Position numbers and translations under genes: made by a program. The notes below the pieces were generated by a model. It saw nothing but the letters and a program-made list of their open reading frames with translations. It was not told the origin of the DNA and made no database searches. From positions 1 to 64,000 of the forward strand of contig NZ_JAAIJQ010000024.1 of the NCBI RefSeq assembly GCF_010820565.1: a stretch of DNA of 64,000 nt. Reading direction: 5' to 3'. Of this stretch, positions 8,632 to 16,510 are shown piece after piece; the stretch's first letter is position 1; each line of letters begins with the position of its first letter. The stretch comes from Thiorhodococcus minor (GTDB taxonomy: Bacteria > Pseudomonadota > Gammaproteobacteria > Chromatiales > Chromatiaceae).

Positions 8632-11600
8632 ATGTCGTTGGAGACATCCCAAATGATTGATAGACGTACATCTCTCGCGCGGTCGCCGCGGGCATTGGCC
8701 GGCGCGACGTTGCGCTTACGCTCGATAGGTGGCTCCTTCCGCCTTCGCCACGGGCACAAGCTGCCTGGCGCCGGCGCGCTGCTGCTCTTGGCTTGGCTAC
8801 CTGGAACCTGGGTGCAAGCCGCCCCTGAGGTTTGCGGCGCCCCTTCGCTCCAGGCCTCATCGGAATCCGCGGTCCTGCTGTGGCAGGATTGCGCGACAGG
8901 CGTTTGGACGGTCACCGCGACCGCCGGCGGCAGCCAAGTCCCCATCGCGCATTCCGGCGCCATCACCGGCAGTCAGGGCGTCACGACGGTGGTGCGCAGA
9001 CTGTTGGAGGCCAACGACGTCGTCGACGTCAGCGGCTCCACGGACATCGACTTTCAGCTCAATGTCTTCGGAAGCTGGTACGACGCCTTCGACTTCAGCT
9101 ACCCGGATGGTGCCGAGGCCTGTGTCGACCTCACTAGCACGGGCGCTCAACTGCTCGTCGGACCCGGGCGCACGCCCGTCACGACGCCTTTCAGCCTCTT
9201 GACCCTCGGGGCTTGCGGCGCCTCTGACTTTTCTTGCGGCGCGCCGAGCTATAACGCCTCGACCGATGCGGGGACCTTCCTCTGGCAGGACTGCGATAGC
9301 GGACAGTGGAGTCTGCGGATTGCGGGTGGAGGCCACCAAACCTACGCGACCAATTCTGGCGCAGTGGTTGCGGATCAGTCCTTTCTCTCCGTGTCGCCGG
9401 TATCCCTCGAGGCCAATGACGGGCTGGATACCTCCGATCCCAGTCGCATCGACTACGACCTGATCGTCGGCGGCGTCTATCAGGATGGCTTGAATTTCCG
9501 TCTGGCCGGGGGCTCGAGCGCCTGTCTCGATACCGGCAACGGTGACGCCAACGTCTTCGTCGGCCCAGGCCGGAGCGCTGTCGGCGCGCCCTTCGATCTG
9601 TTGACGCTCGGCGAGTGCGGGGGCGGCTCCAATCCGCCCGATGATCCTCCAACCGACCCGACGCCGACCGGCCAGTATCCCTATCTGACCGATGCGCAGA
9701 GCGGCGATCGCGTGACGACCTCGCTCCCGTCCGATATCGACGACGTCCCCTTTCCGCGACTGAGCACCGGCGACACCAAGGGCTATGGGACTGCTCAGCA
9801 GTTCTCGAAGTATGACGTCGTCCATCTGAAAGGCTTCTCGTTCGGCTATCTCGATGATGTTCAAGCGATCAACCCAGAGGTTAAAGGGTTCCGCTTCTTC
9901 TGCCCCCTGGAATACCAGGGCTGGCCCGAGAGCAACGCTTGCTACCAGGGCTCCGGCATGCCGTTCGGCGGAACAGGGCCTGCATCGCAGGGATGCAATA
10001 TGTATGCCGGGCATTGGCTCTATGCCCCTGGGTCCCGCCTCCGAAGCTGGGTCAGTGCGGGCGCGACCACCTTGCAGGTCGACGATGCCAGTGGGTTCAC
10101 GGCAGGCCGTTACGTGGTCATCTATGACGGCGGCCCGGGTGCGTTCAACAACGCGGAGCACGTCCGCGTGCAGTCGGTGAATCGCAGCAACAACACCCTG
10201 ACGCTCGCGAGCCGCGGCTACAAATCGACTGCGGTTTCACACGCGGCGGGCTCGATCGTCGCCGAGCATGTCCTGGGTAACGGGGAGGCTCAGAACCCGC
10301 TGAATTGGGCCTACAACCTGAGCACGGCCTCGCCTCGGGATGCGAGCGGGCGAACGCTCGGCGAGGTCATGGCCGCGTGGCTTGCCGAGAACTATGACCT
10401 GGGGGAGCGCGGCAATGTCACTGGCGCCAGGATCGACGGCATCCTGTTCGACTCGGACTTCCATTTCCTCGAGCAGTCGGGCCACAACAAGCAGCCGGAC
10501 GTGAACAACGACCTGGTGCTCGACAACGGCATCGCCGCGGACGGCACCAATCTTTGGGGCGAGGGGGTCGAGCGCTTCTATCGTCTGCTGCGTCAGCGCT
10601 TGCCGAACGTGATCATCACCGGGGGCGTGACCGAGGCGCGCGGCTACGACAGTCTCAACGGCACCCAGCTGGAAGGCTTTCCGAAGAGCGGCAATTTCAA
10701 CAGCGCCGTCCCGGATTATCGGGATCTCGATGGAAAGTTGTCAGCCTACCTTGTCAATATGCACCATCGCGGCATGGGGCCGAGATACACCGAGCTCTCC
10801 AGCAAGATGCCAACGCTCGCCTATCCCAATCAGGCGGACGTCTGGCCGACCAGCAACGCGCCCTTCCGCTTCAGCTTCGGCTTGGCGCTGATGAACGATG
10901 GCTATTTCTCGCAGGAGAATTGGAACACCGACGACGCCTGGTACGACGAATATGCCGTCGACGTGGTGCCCGGCTCCTCGACCTTCGGGCAGGCGATCGC
11001 GTCGAATCCGAGCAACGAGTCCGCCATCAGGCGCCACAAAGGCTGGATGGGCTATCCCCTCGGGCCGAGCTATCGCGTCTATGACGAGGCCAGCTTCGCG
11101 CCTGAGCGCAATCTGCTCAGTGGCGGCAGCTTCGACTCGGCCCTCGGCGACTGGTCGGGGCGCAACGTCTCCGTCTACCGAGATACCTCGCCGGGCGATT
11201 TCCTCGACGGCTCGGGCGCCTTGCACATCAGCCGCCACAATAGCTTCACCGCGTCGAAGTCGGGCGCTCAGGTGGTGGGGCCATCCGTGCGTCTGACGGC
11301 GGGCAGGGAATACACGCTGGCCTTCGCCGCCAAGTCGAGCGAGCCGCGAACCCTCCAGGCCGCGGTTGGCTGGCAGACGGTACAGAAGATGGAGGTGCCC
11401 GATGCCTGGGTCCGCCGCGTGGTGACCTTCAGGGCGACGGGAACCGGGAGCTACGATATCCGGTTCGAGGTGGGGCGCGAGAATACCGAGGTCTGGATCG
11501 ACTCGGTCTATGTCTTCGAGGGCAATGCGAACGTCTTTCGGCGTGATTTCGACAACGCCGTGGTCGTGGTCAATGCGACGCCCACCCGCCGGACGGTCGC

Positions 11601-11718
11601 GCTCGGCGAGACCTTGAGGCGCATACGTGGCACGGGGCAGGATTCCATCAACAACGGGGCGAGTCTGAATCAGGTGACGATCGACCCCTATGATGCGGCG
11701 ATCCTCATCCGACCCTAG
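8632..11718 (+). CDS. Secreted putative glycoside hydrolase with two N-terminal Cys-bounded repeats and a C-terminal CBM-like module
   Basis: With the start at the ATG at 8632 the product is 1028 aa with an export signal at about residues 43-62 (GALLLLAWLPGTWVQAA). Residues about 66-330 hold two copies of the repeat seen in the FG-GAP protein (VCGAP...LWQDC and SCGAPSYNASTDAG...LWQDC). Residues about 350-830 resemble TIM-barrel 'hypothetical glycosyl hydrolase' families: GARIDGILFDSDFHF (candidate catalytic Asp region), VIITGGVTEARG, GTQLEGFPKS and YFSQENW. Residues about 830-970 look like a CBM4/9-type jelly roll (LLSGGSFDSALGDWSG). A terminal beta-rich piece (FDNAVVVVNATPTRRTVAL) is common in such enzymes. 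The substrate is unknown. Its position beside export genes suggests processing of the secreted polysaccharide. Other possible starts are 8584 and 8653. Confidence 0.72.
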   Translation: MSLETSQMIDRRTSLARSPRALAGATLRLRSIGGSFRLRHGHKLPGAGALLLLAWLPGTWVQAAPEVCGAPSLQASSESAVLLWQDCATGVWTVTATAGGSQVPIAHSGAITGSQGVTTVVRRLLEANDVVDVSGSTDIDFQLNVFGSWYDAFDFSYPDGAEACVDLTSTGAQLLVGPGRTPVTTPFSLLTLGACGASDFSCGAPSYNASTDAGTFLWQDCDSGQWSLRIAGGGHQTYATNSGAVVADQSFLSVSPVSLEANDGLDTSDPSRIDYDLIVGGVYQDGLNFRLAGGSSACLDTGNGDANVFVGPGRSAVGAPFDLLTLGECGGGSNPPDDPPTDPTPTGQYPYLTDAQSGDRVTTSLPSDIDDVPFPRLSTGDTKGYGTAQQFSKYDVVHLKGFSFGYLDDVQAINPEVKGFRFFCPLEYQGWPESNACYQGSGMPFGGTGPASQGCNMYAGHWLYAPGSRLRSWVSAGATTLQVDDASGFTAGRYVVIYDGGPGAFNNAEHVRVQSVNRSNNTLTLASRGYKSTAVSHAAGSIVAEHVLGNGEAQNPLNWAYNLSTASPRDASGRTLGEVMAAWLAENYDLGERGNVTGARIDGILFDSDFHFLEQSGHNKQPDVNNDLVLDNGIAADGTNLWGEGVERFYRLLRQRLPNVIITGGVTEARGYDSLNGTQLEGFPKSGNFNSAVPDYRDLDGKLSAYLVNMHHRGMGPRYTELSSKMPTLAYPNQADVWPTSNAPFRFSFGLALMNDGYFSQENWNTDDAWYDEYAVDVVPGSSTFGQAIASNPSNESAIRRHKGWMGYPLGPSYRVYDEASFAPERNLLSGGSFDSALGDWSGRNVSVYRDTSPGDFLDGSGALHISRHNSFTASKSGAQVVGPSVRLTAGREYTLAFAAKSSEPRTLQAAVGWQTVQKMEVPDAWVRRVVTFRATGTGSYDIRFEVGRENTEVWIDSVYVFEGNANVFRRDFDNAVVVVNATPTRRTVALGETLRRIRGTGQDSINNGASLNQVTIDPYDAAILIRP

Positions 11719-12233
11719 ACCAGATCGGGGCAGGGACGCCCCGGGGCTCGCGATCCTCTGCCAATTGGGATGGTCCGCGGGCTTCGTCCATTCACTCCCT
11801 CCTCGGAAGCGCGCTGGATTCCTTGCATGCTCGTCGCCCCGAGCTATCCGGCCGCGTCGAGCACCCCGCACCCCAGCGGCTGCTCCGTGCGTCGATTCGA
11901 TTCCGGCTCGGCGGTCCCTCGAGCTGGGTACGAGCCCCTGAGCTCGCTTGCTCTGGAGCCTAAGCATCCTTACCTCTGCAATGGTAGGGTCGTCTCGGCG
12001 CCACCTTTTCCGTCCGGCATGACGAAGCATGGCGCCTTTCCTGCGTTGTGGTCTCAGTCCTGCCTCCAGTGACCTGACTCCAACGGCATCGCTCGCGGTT
12101 TCGTGACAACCACAAGTCAATCTGCATCGATTTAGGTGCGGAATTTGCTCGCGCACCTTCGAGGGTTCTGTGCCGACTGCTTCCTCGCGGGCCTCACCTC
12201 GATCTCTCGGAGCTGAAACACAGGAAGACTACG
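11719..12233. other. Intergenic region upstream of the export genes
   Basis: About 515 bp without a recognised gene. It should contain the promoter for epsE and the genes after it. A weak GG-N10-GC sigma-54-like pattern (12031-12044) is noted under rejected items. No hairpin terminator is obvious after the hydrolase gene. Confidence 0.35.
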
Positions 12234-13028
12234 ATGAAGCGTCAGAGCCTGTTTCTTATCGTTATCCTCTTTGCGACCGCTTGTTCCGCGCTCGCGGGTC
12301 GGTCCGATCCCTATCGACTCGGCGTGGACGACGTCGTGCGAATCAGCGTTTACGGTCACCCCGACCTCGAGCTGCTCGTCCAGGTCGCAGACAACGGGAG
12401 CATCAACTTCCCCAACGTCGGCGAGGTCGTCATCGCCGGCTTGACGACGCGCGAGGCCGAGCAGCGGCTGGCGCGCGCCCTCTCGCAGCGAGAAGTCGTC
12501 AAGTCGCCCCAGGTCAACCTGATCATCGATCGTTATCAGAGTCAGATGGTGACCATGCTGGGGGAGGTGGCCAATCCAGGGGTCTATGTCATTACGCGGC
12601 GGAGCAATCTGATGGATCTGATCTCTCAGGCGGGCGGCTTGAGCGATGAGGCCGGAGACGAGGCAATCATCATTCACGCGGCCGGATCCGGTGAGACGCG
12701 CACGCGCGTGAGCTTGGACGCGCTCATCCAAGGCGGCCTGGGGGCTCAGGTGCCTCGTCTCGTCGCCGGCGACAAGGTCTACATCCCAAGGGCCGATCGC
12801 TTCTACGTCTATGGCGAAGTCAACAAGCCTGGTGCCTATCGGCTCGAGCCGGGCATGACGGTGATGCAGGCGCTCGCGGTCGCCGGCGGACTGACCGACA
12901 AGGGGACCGAGCGGGGTATGAAGATCCGGCGCCCCAACGCCTCTGGTGGCGAGGACGTGCTCCCGGCCGACCTGACGCAGCGCGTCCAAGCGAGCGACGT
13001 CGTACAGGTCAAGGAAAGCCTTTTCTGA
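12234..13028 (+). CDS. epsE: EpsE-like polysaccharide export protein (Wza family, SLBB domains)
   Basis: This 264-aa envelope protein forms the outer-membrane/periplasmic conduit for exopolysaccharide. An N-terminal hydrophobic signal ends in FATAC, a possible lipobox. The Poly_export domain (about residues 25-105) has DPYRLGVDDVVRISVYGH and the D..G.I.FP.VG core. Two SLBB domains follow, around 108-165 (LGEVANPGVYVI) and 190-250 (YVYGEVNKPGAYRLEPG). Length and order fit the EpsE branch of methanolan-type clusters. The epsG-like gene starts 34 bp downstream, so they are probably co-transcribed. The polymerisation/chain-length partner EpsF, normally between them, is missing. Confidence 0.88.
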   Translation: MKRQSLFLIVILFATACSALAGRSDPYRLGVDDVVRISVYGHPDLELLVQVADNGSINFPNVGEVVIAGLTTREAEQRLARALSQREVVKSPQVNLIIDRYQSQMVTMLGEVANPGVYVITRRSNLMDLISQAGGLSDEAGDEAIIIHAAGSGETRTRVSLDALIQGGLGAQVPRLVAGDKVYIPRADRFYVYGEVNKPGAYRLEPGMTVMQALAVAGGLTDKGTERGMKIRRPNASGGEDVLPADLTQRVQASDVVQVKESLF

Positions 13029-13062
13029 CCGACCTTTCCGACTCCTTGCAGGTGATCTGACG

Positions 13063-14025
13063 ATGCAACGAAACCAAGCCTCTGATGCCGAAAGAGCCGT
13101 CGCCGCGGGTGCGCCGCGCGCCTATGCGGCGGACCATCTGCTCCCGGCCGTCTTTCGCGAGCGTGCCTGCCCAGCCAAGAGCATCGCAAGCGGCTTCTCG
13201 CAAATGAAGCTGGGCGAGATCCTGGTTTCGCTCGGCGTGATCGACGGCGAGGATCGGGACTTCGCGCTGCAGCGGCAAGGCGACCTCGATATCCTCTTCG
13301 GGGAGTGCTGCCTGCGCCTGCGACTGATCAGCGGGGCCGAGCTCTCGTGGGCCTTGGCACGTCAGTTCGATGCCGTACACGCGCCCCTCGTCTCGTCGAG
13401 ATACGGACGCGACCTGGTGACCATGACCGCGCCCAGCGGTCCCTACGCGGAAACCTTGCGCGCGCTGGCGGGGCGCCTGATGTCGAACGTCCTGCTTGGA
13501 GGACGCAAGGCGCTCGCCGTATCCAGCGCCGAGCCAGGCGAGGGCCGCAGCCATTTGGCGGCGAACCTGGCCGTCTCTTTCGCTTGCGCGGGCTACCGCA
13601 CCCTGCTGCTCGACGCGGATTTCAGGCACCCGAAGCAGCACGAGAACTTCGGGATCCGTCAGTTTCCTGGGCTGAGCCGGCTGCTGTGTGGATACACGCC
13701 GGAAGACGTCGTTCGCCAGGTGCCCTTCGTCGAGAACCTCTCTCTGGTGACGGCCGGTCCACTGCCGCCCAACCCATCGGAGCTGCTGGGACGCGGTCAG
13801 CTGGCGGGCCTGATCGAGGAGGCCAAGGCGCACTATGACGTCATCCTCGTCGATACGCCCGCCGGCGATCGCTTTCCCGATGCCGAGCTGGTCGCGCCGG
13901 CCGTGGACGCTGTGCTCATGGTCGCGCGTAAGAACAGAACACGGGAGCGTCAGCTCAAGGCCTTCGCCGATCGCCTGGCGGCGACCGGCGCCTTCTTCGC
14001 CGGTACCTTGATGACCGATCATTGA
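13063..14025 (+). CDS. epsG: EpsG-like chain-length-determinant tyrosine-kinase-family ATPase
   Basis: This 320-aa cytoplasmic ATPase is of the BY-kinase/MinD-like type. The first about 100 residues hold a small domain resembling the GspE N-terminal domain (MKLGEILVSLGVIDGEDRDFAL). Residues about 145-320 hold the P-loop core: a Walker A-like GEGRSHLAANLA, Walker A' TLLLDADFRHPKQH and Walker B VILVDTP. The usual Walker A lysine is replaced by arginine (GEGRS). No tyrosine-rich tail is present; the protein ends AGTLMTDH. In EpsE-EpsF-EpsG systems this protein partners the membrane protein EpsF. No EpsF/Wzc-like protein is encoded here, so the partner must lie elsewhere or the protein acts differently. 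Classification relies on the domain pair and on position after epsE. Confidence 0.8.
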   Translation: MQRNQASDAERAVAAGAPRAYAADHLLPAVFRERACPAKSIASGFSQMKLGEILVSLGVIDGEDRDFALQRQGDLDILFGECCLRLRLISGAELSWALARQFDAVHAPLVSSRYGRDLVTMTAPSGPYAETLRALAGRLMSNVLLGGRKALAVSSAEPGEGRSHLAANLAVSFACAGYRTLLLDADFRHPKQHENFGIRQFPGLSRLLCGYTPEDVVRQVPFVENLSLVTAGPLPPNPSELLGRGQLAGLIEEAKAHYDVILVDTPAGDRFPDAELVAPAVDAVLMVARKNRTRERQLKAFADRLAATGAFFAGTLMTDH

Positions 14026-14351
14026 GCTTGATGCCCGGTCGCTGAGGCATTTCAGTCGATCCGACTACGATTGGTGTGCGTCAGGCGTGTAGGCGCATGC
14101 CCCGGAGGCCCTCCGAAAGTCGGGGAAGCTGCTACATTAGGACTCAAGATGCGATGGTCGCGTCGCCCAAGGGACGACGCCGTCTCGGCGCGACTTCGAC
14201 GCTAGGCGCTGTGCTCGAGGAGCTGAGCAGACCTTGGTCTAAAGCCGGCTAGCTCGGCCGTCTGGCGGGAATCGCCCGCTGACCGCGGGCTGTTGCCGAG
14301 AGCTTGGTCACCGCGCTCTCACCTGGGCTAGCGAGAGACTCCACGTCAGCC
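14026..14351. other. Intergenic spacer
   Basis: About 325 bp between the EpsG-like gene and the first GT2 gene. No gene is recognised. Its length suggests a separate promoter for the glycosyltransferase/ABC block. Small GC-rich inverted repeats occur but none is convincing. Confidence 0.3.
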
Positions 14352-15371
14352 ATGGTCACGACATCCACGGGACTGGTCAGTGTCGTCATCACGAATTTCA
14401 ACTACGGCGACTATGTCTGCAGTGCAATCCAGAGTGCTCTGGACCAAACACACCCCTCGGTCGAGGTGATCGTCGTCGACGACGCGTCGAGCGACGACTC
14501 CTGGAAGAGGATGCGGACGTTCGAGCCGAGGGCGAGGTGTATCCGCGTAGCCCGCCGAGGTCAGATCGGCGCGGCAATGGCGGGCTTCGAGCAAAGCGGC
14601 GGCGACGTCGTGCTGTTTCTGGACGCCGACGACGTCTTGCTGCCGGATGCGGTCGCGATGCTGTCACGTCCATTCGCAGAGCGTGCCGATGTGGTGAAGG
14701 CGCAGGGCTACATGCTCACCATCGACCGCTTGGGCAAGCGGCTCGGTCAGCGTCTCCCCAGGCGTCTGCCCGCGTCGGGCTGCTATCGGGACGCAGTGCT
14801 GCGCCACGGACTCCTGCCCCTTGCGCATGCCTACACCTCTGGCAATGCCTGGTCGCGATCCTTTCTGAGCAGCGTCTTCCCGCTCCCCCGCAGGGGCTGG
14901 CTCGACGACTACCTGCCCGACCTCGCCCCCTTGTACGGACGCATCGAGTCCGTGCCGCGAGCCGTCGTCGAGTATCGGATCCACGGCAAGAATGCCTGGT
15001 ATGGCAGCCGGGTGCTGACCCAGGACAGCATGCGGGCCTATCTCGAGAAGCAGGATTGGAAGGTCGATTTCCTCGCCGATCACGTCGAGGCGCTCGGGCT
15101 GCCAGCGGATCGTGCGGCCTGGAAGCGCTGGAAGCGCTCTTGGCGCGATATCCTGATCGAATTCGTGGTGGCGCGTGCCAGTGGGCGCGCTCGCCCCCAG
15201 CGGCTCACCCGCTTCATGGCCGCGCCCTTGCGGGCGGAGTGGGCGAAGCTCCCACCAGCCATCGCAGCGTCGCTGCTGCTCGGTCTCATTTGGCTGCTGC
15301 CGAGGTCGCAGGGTCTCGCCGTCGCCCATTGGGCGCTGCGCGCGCGGGGGGGATGGGCCGATTTGGCCTGA
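14352..15371 (+). CDS. Glycosyltransferase family 2
   Basis: The 339-aa product has a GT-A fold. The N-terminus SVVITNFNYGDYVCSAIQSA and IVVDDASSDDSW are the nucleotide-sugar-binding core, and VLFLDADDVLLPDA is the DXD metal-binding motif (about residues 84-97). The C-terminal region is hydrophobic and Arg-rich and may touch the membrane. The ATG at 14352 is chosen because the family motif begins 8-10 residues after it; a TTG at 14304 is the longer option. It is the first of three consecutive GT2 genes upstream of the ABC exporter, so it probably adds a sugar to the exported glycan. Donor and acceptor cannot be told from sequence. Confidence 0.85.
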   Translation: MVTTSTGLVSVVITNFNYGDYVCSAIQSALDQTHPSVEVIVVDDASSDDSWKRMRTFEPRARCIRVARRGQIGAAMAGFEQSGGDVVLFLDADDVLLPDAVAMLSRPFAERADVVKAQGYMLTIDRLGKRLGQRLPRRLPASGCYRDAVLRHGLLPLAHAYTSGNAWSRSFLSSVFPLPRRGWLDDYLPDLAPLYGRIESVPRAVVEYRIHGKNAWYGSRVLTQDSMRAYLEKQDWKVDFLADHVEALGLPADRAAWKRWKRSWRDILIEFVVARASGRARPQRLTRFMAAPLRAEWAKLPPAIAASLLLGLIWLLPRSQGLAVAHWALRARGGWADLA

Positions 15372-15378
15372 CAGGAGC

Positions 15379-16485
15379 ATGCAGCCGCTGATCTCTGTCG
15401 TCATTCCTCTCTTCAATGGCATGCGCTTCATCGGCGCGACGCTGAGCTCGGTGACGCACCAGACCTACCAGAGTCTCGAGATTTTGGTCGTCGACGACGG
15501 CTCGACGGACGCGAGCGTGGACGTCGTGCGCGCGCGTCAGCGGCAGGACCCGCGGATTCGGCTGCTCCGCCAGCCGAATCGGGGAGTCGCTGCGGCGCGG
15601 AATCTCGCGATCGATGCGGCGCGCGGCGACTACATCGCCCCGCTCGACGCGGACGATCTCTGGCACCCGCGTAAGCTGGAGAGACAGCTGCGGCAGTTGC
15701 GCGATGCGCCCGACGTGGTCGGCGTCGTCTATTCACCTCAGGTGAGCATCGACGAGCAGGACCGAATACTCGCGACCTGCGCACTTCGGCGTCCCGCAGA
15801 GGGCGTGGTTTGGCTTCAGCTGCTGCTCGGGAACCTGCTCGGGAGCGCCAGTACCCCTTTGATCAAGCGCACCTGCCTGGAGCGCAGCGGGCTCTATGAC
15901 GAGCGTTTCTTCGCGGCTCGCGCCCAAGGGTGCGAAGACTGGGACCTCTACTTCCGGCTTGCCGAGCACTGCGAGTTTCGCTTCCAGCCCGAATGCCTGG
16001 TCGCCTACCGTCAGCTTGCGCACAGCATGTCGCTCGACACGCGCGCCATGCTGCGCTCTTACGCCTTGATGCTGGAGCATCTTCAATCGCGCGGGCGAGC
16101 CATTCCGCGTCAGCTCATGCGTTGGTCACGGGCCAGATACCTGCTCTATCTCCTCGAGCGCTGCACGCGACAAAGGCTGTGCCCCGCTTGGCCACGCCTG
16201 GTGCTCTCGGTGTCGCGATCGGATCCTGCCTGCCTCCTCGATCGGCGATTCTGGCGTAGCCTCGGGCGTATCGGATTGGCCGGCGTTGGCTTGCGGCGTC
16301 CGCGCGCAGGAGGGGCCTTGCCCAGGCTTAGCGACTGCGGCGGAGACTGGGGCGCAGCGACGACCGTTCAGGTCGGCTCGCAGGTGCCTGACGGCAGTGC
16401 GCTCGCCACACAGATCGAGATCCGCCGACGCAGGCGTATCGATGCATGGCAGCGTTGCTTCGACCTCCCAGTGACGAGCACTTGA
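15379..16485 (+). CDS. Glycosyltransferase family 2
   Basis: This 368-aa GT-A enzyme starts with LISVVIPLFNGMRFIGATL, then ILVVDDGSTDASVDVV and the DXD motif APLDADDLWHP. Further on, YDERFFAARAQGCEDWDLYF carries the conserved 'EDWD' acceptor-side acidic motif. The ATG at 15379 follows an AGGAG one base upstream and begins 7 bp after the stop of the previous gene, indicating an operon. The C-terminal 90 residues are Arg-rich and without recognised family features. Confidence 0.86.
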   Translation: MQPLISVVIPLFNGMRFIGATLSSVTHQTYQSLEILVVDDGSTDASVDVVRARQRQDPRIRLLRQPNRGVAAARNLAIDAARGDYIAPLDADDLWHPRKLERQLRQLRDAPDVVGVVYSPQVSIDEQDRILATCALRRPAEGVVWLQLLLGNLLGSASTPLIKRTCLERSGLYDERFFAARAQGCEDWDLYFRLAEHCEFRFQPECLVAYRQLAHSMSLDTRAMLRSYALMLEHLQSRGRAIPRQLMRWSRARYLLYLLERCTRQRLCPAWPRLVLSVSRSDPACLLDRRFWRSLGRIGLAGVGLRRPRAGGALPRLSDCGGDWGAATTVQVGSQVPDGSALATQIEIRRRRRIDAWQRCFDLPVTST

Positions 16486-16510
16486 ACTGGCGTTCTTCGA
16501 GGAGCATGGG

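Noticed and set aside
12031..12044. GG-N10-GC sigma-54-like promoter 190 bp upstream of epsE
   Set aside because: The spacing is right but flanking consensus bases match only partly, and such a pattern is frequent by chance in this composition. RNA start mapping would be decisive.
10741..12156. 471-codon minus-strand frame opposite the glycoside hydrolase
   Set aside because: Shadow of the plus-strand gene; no family features.
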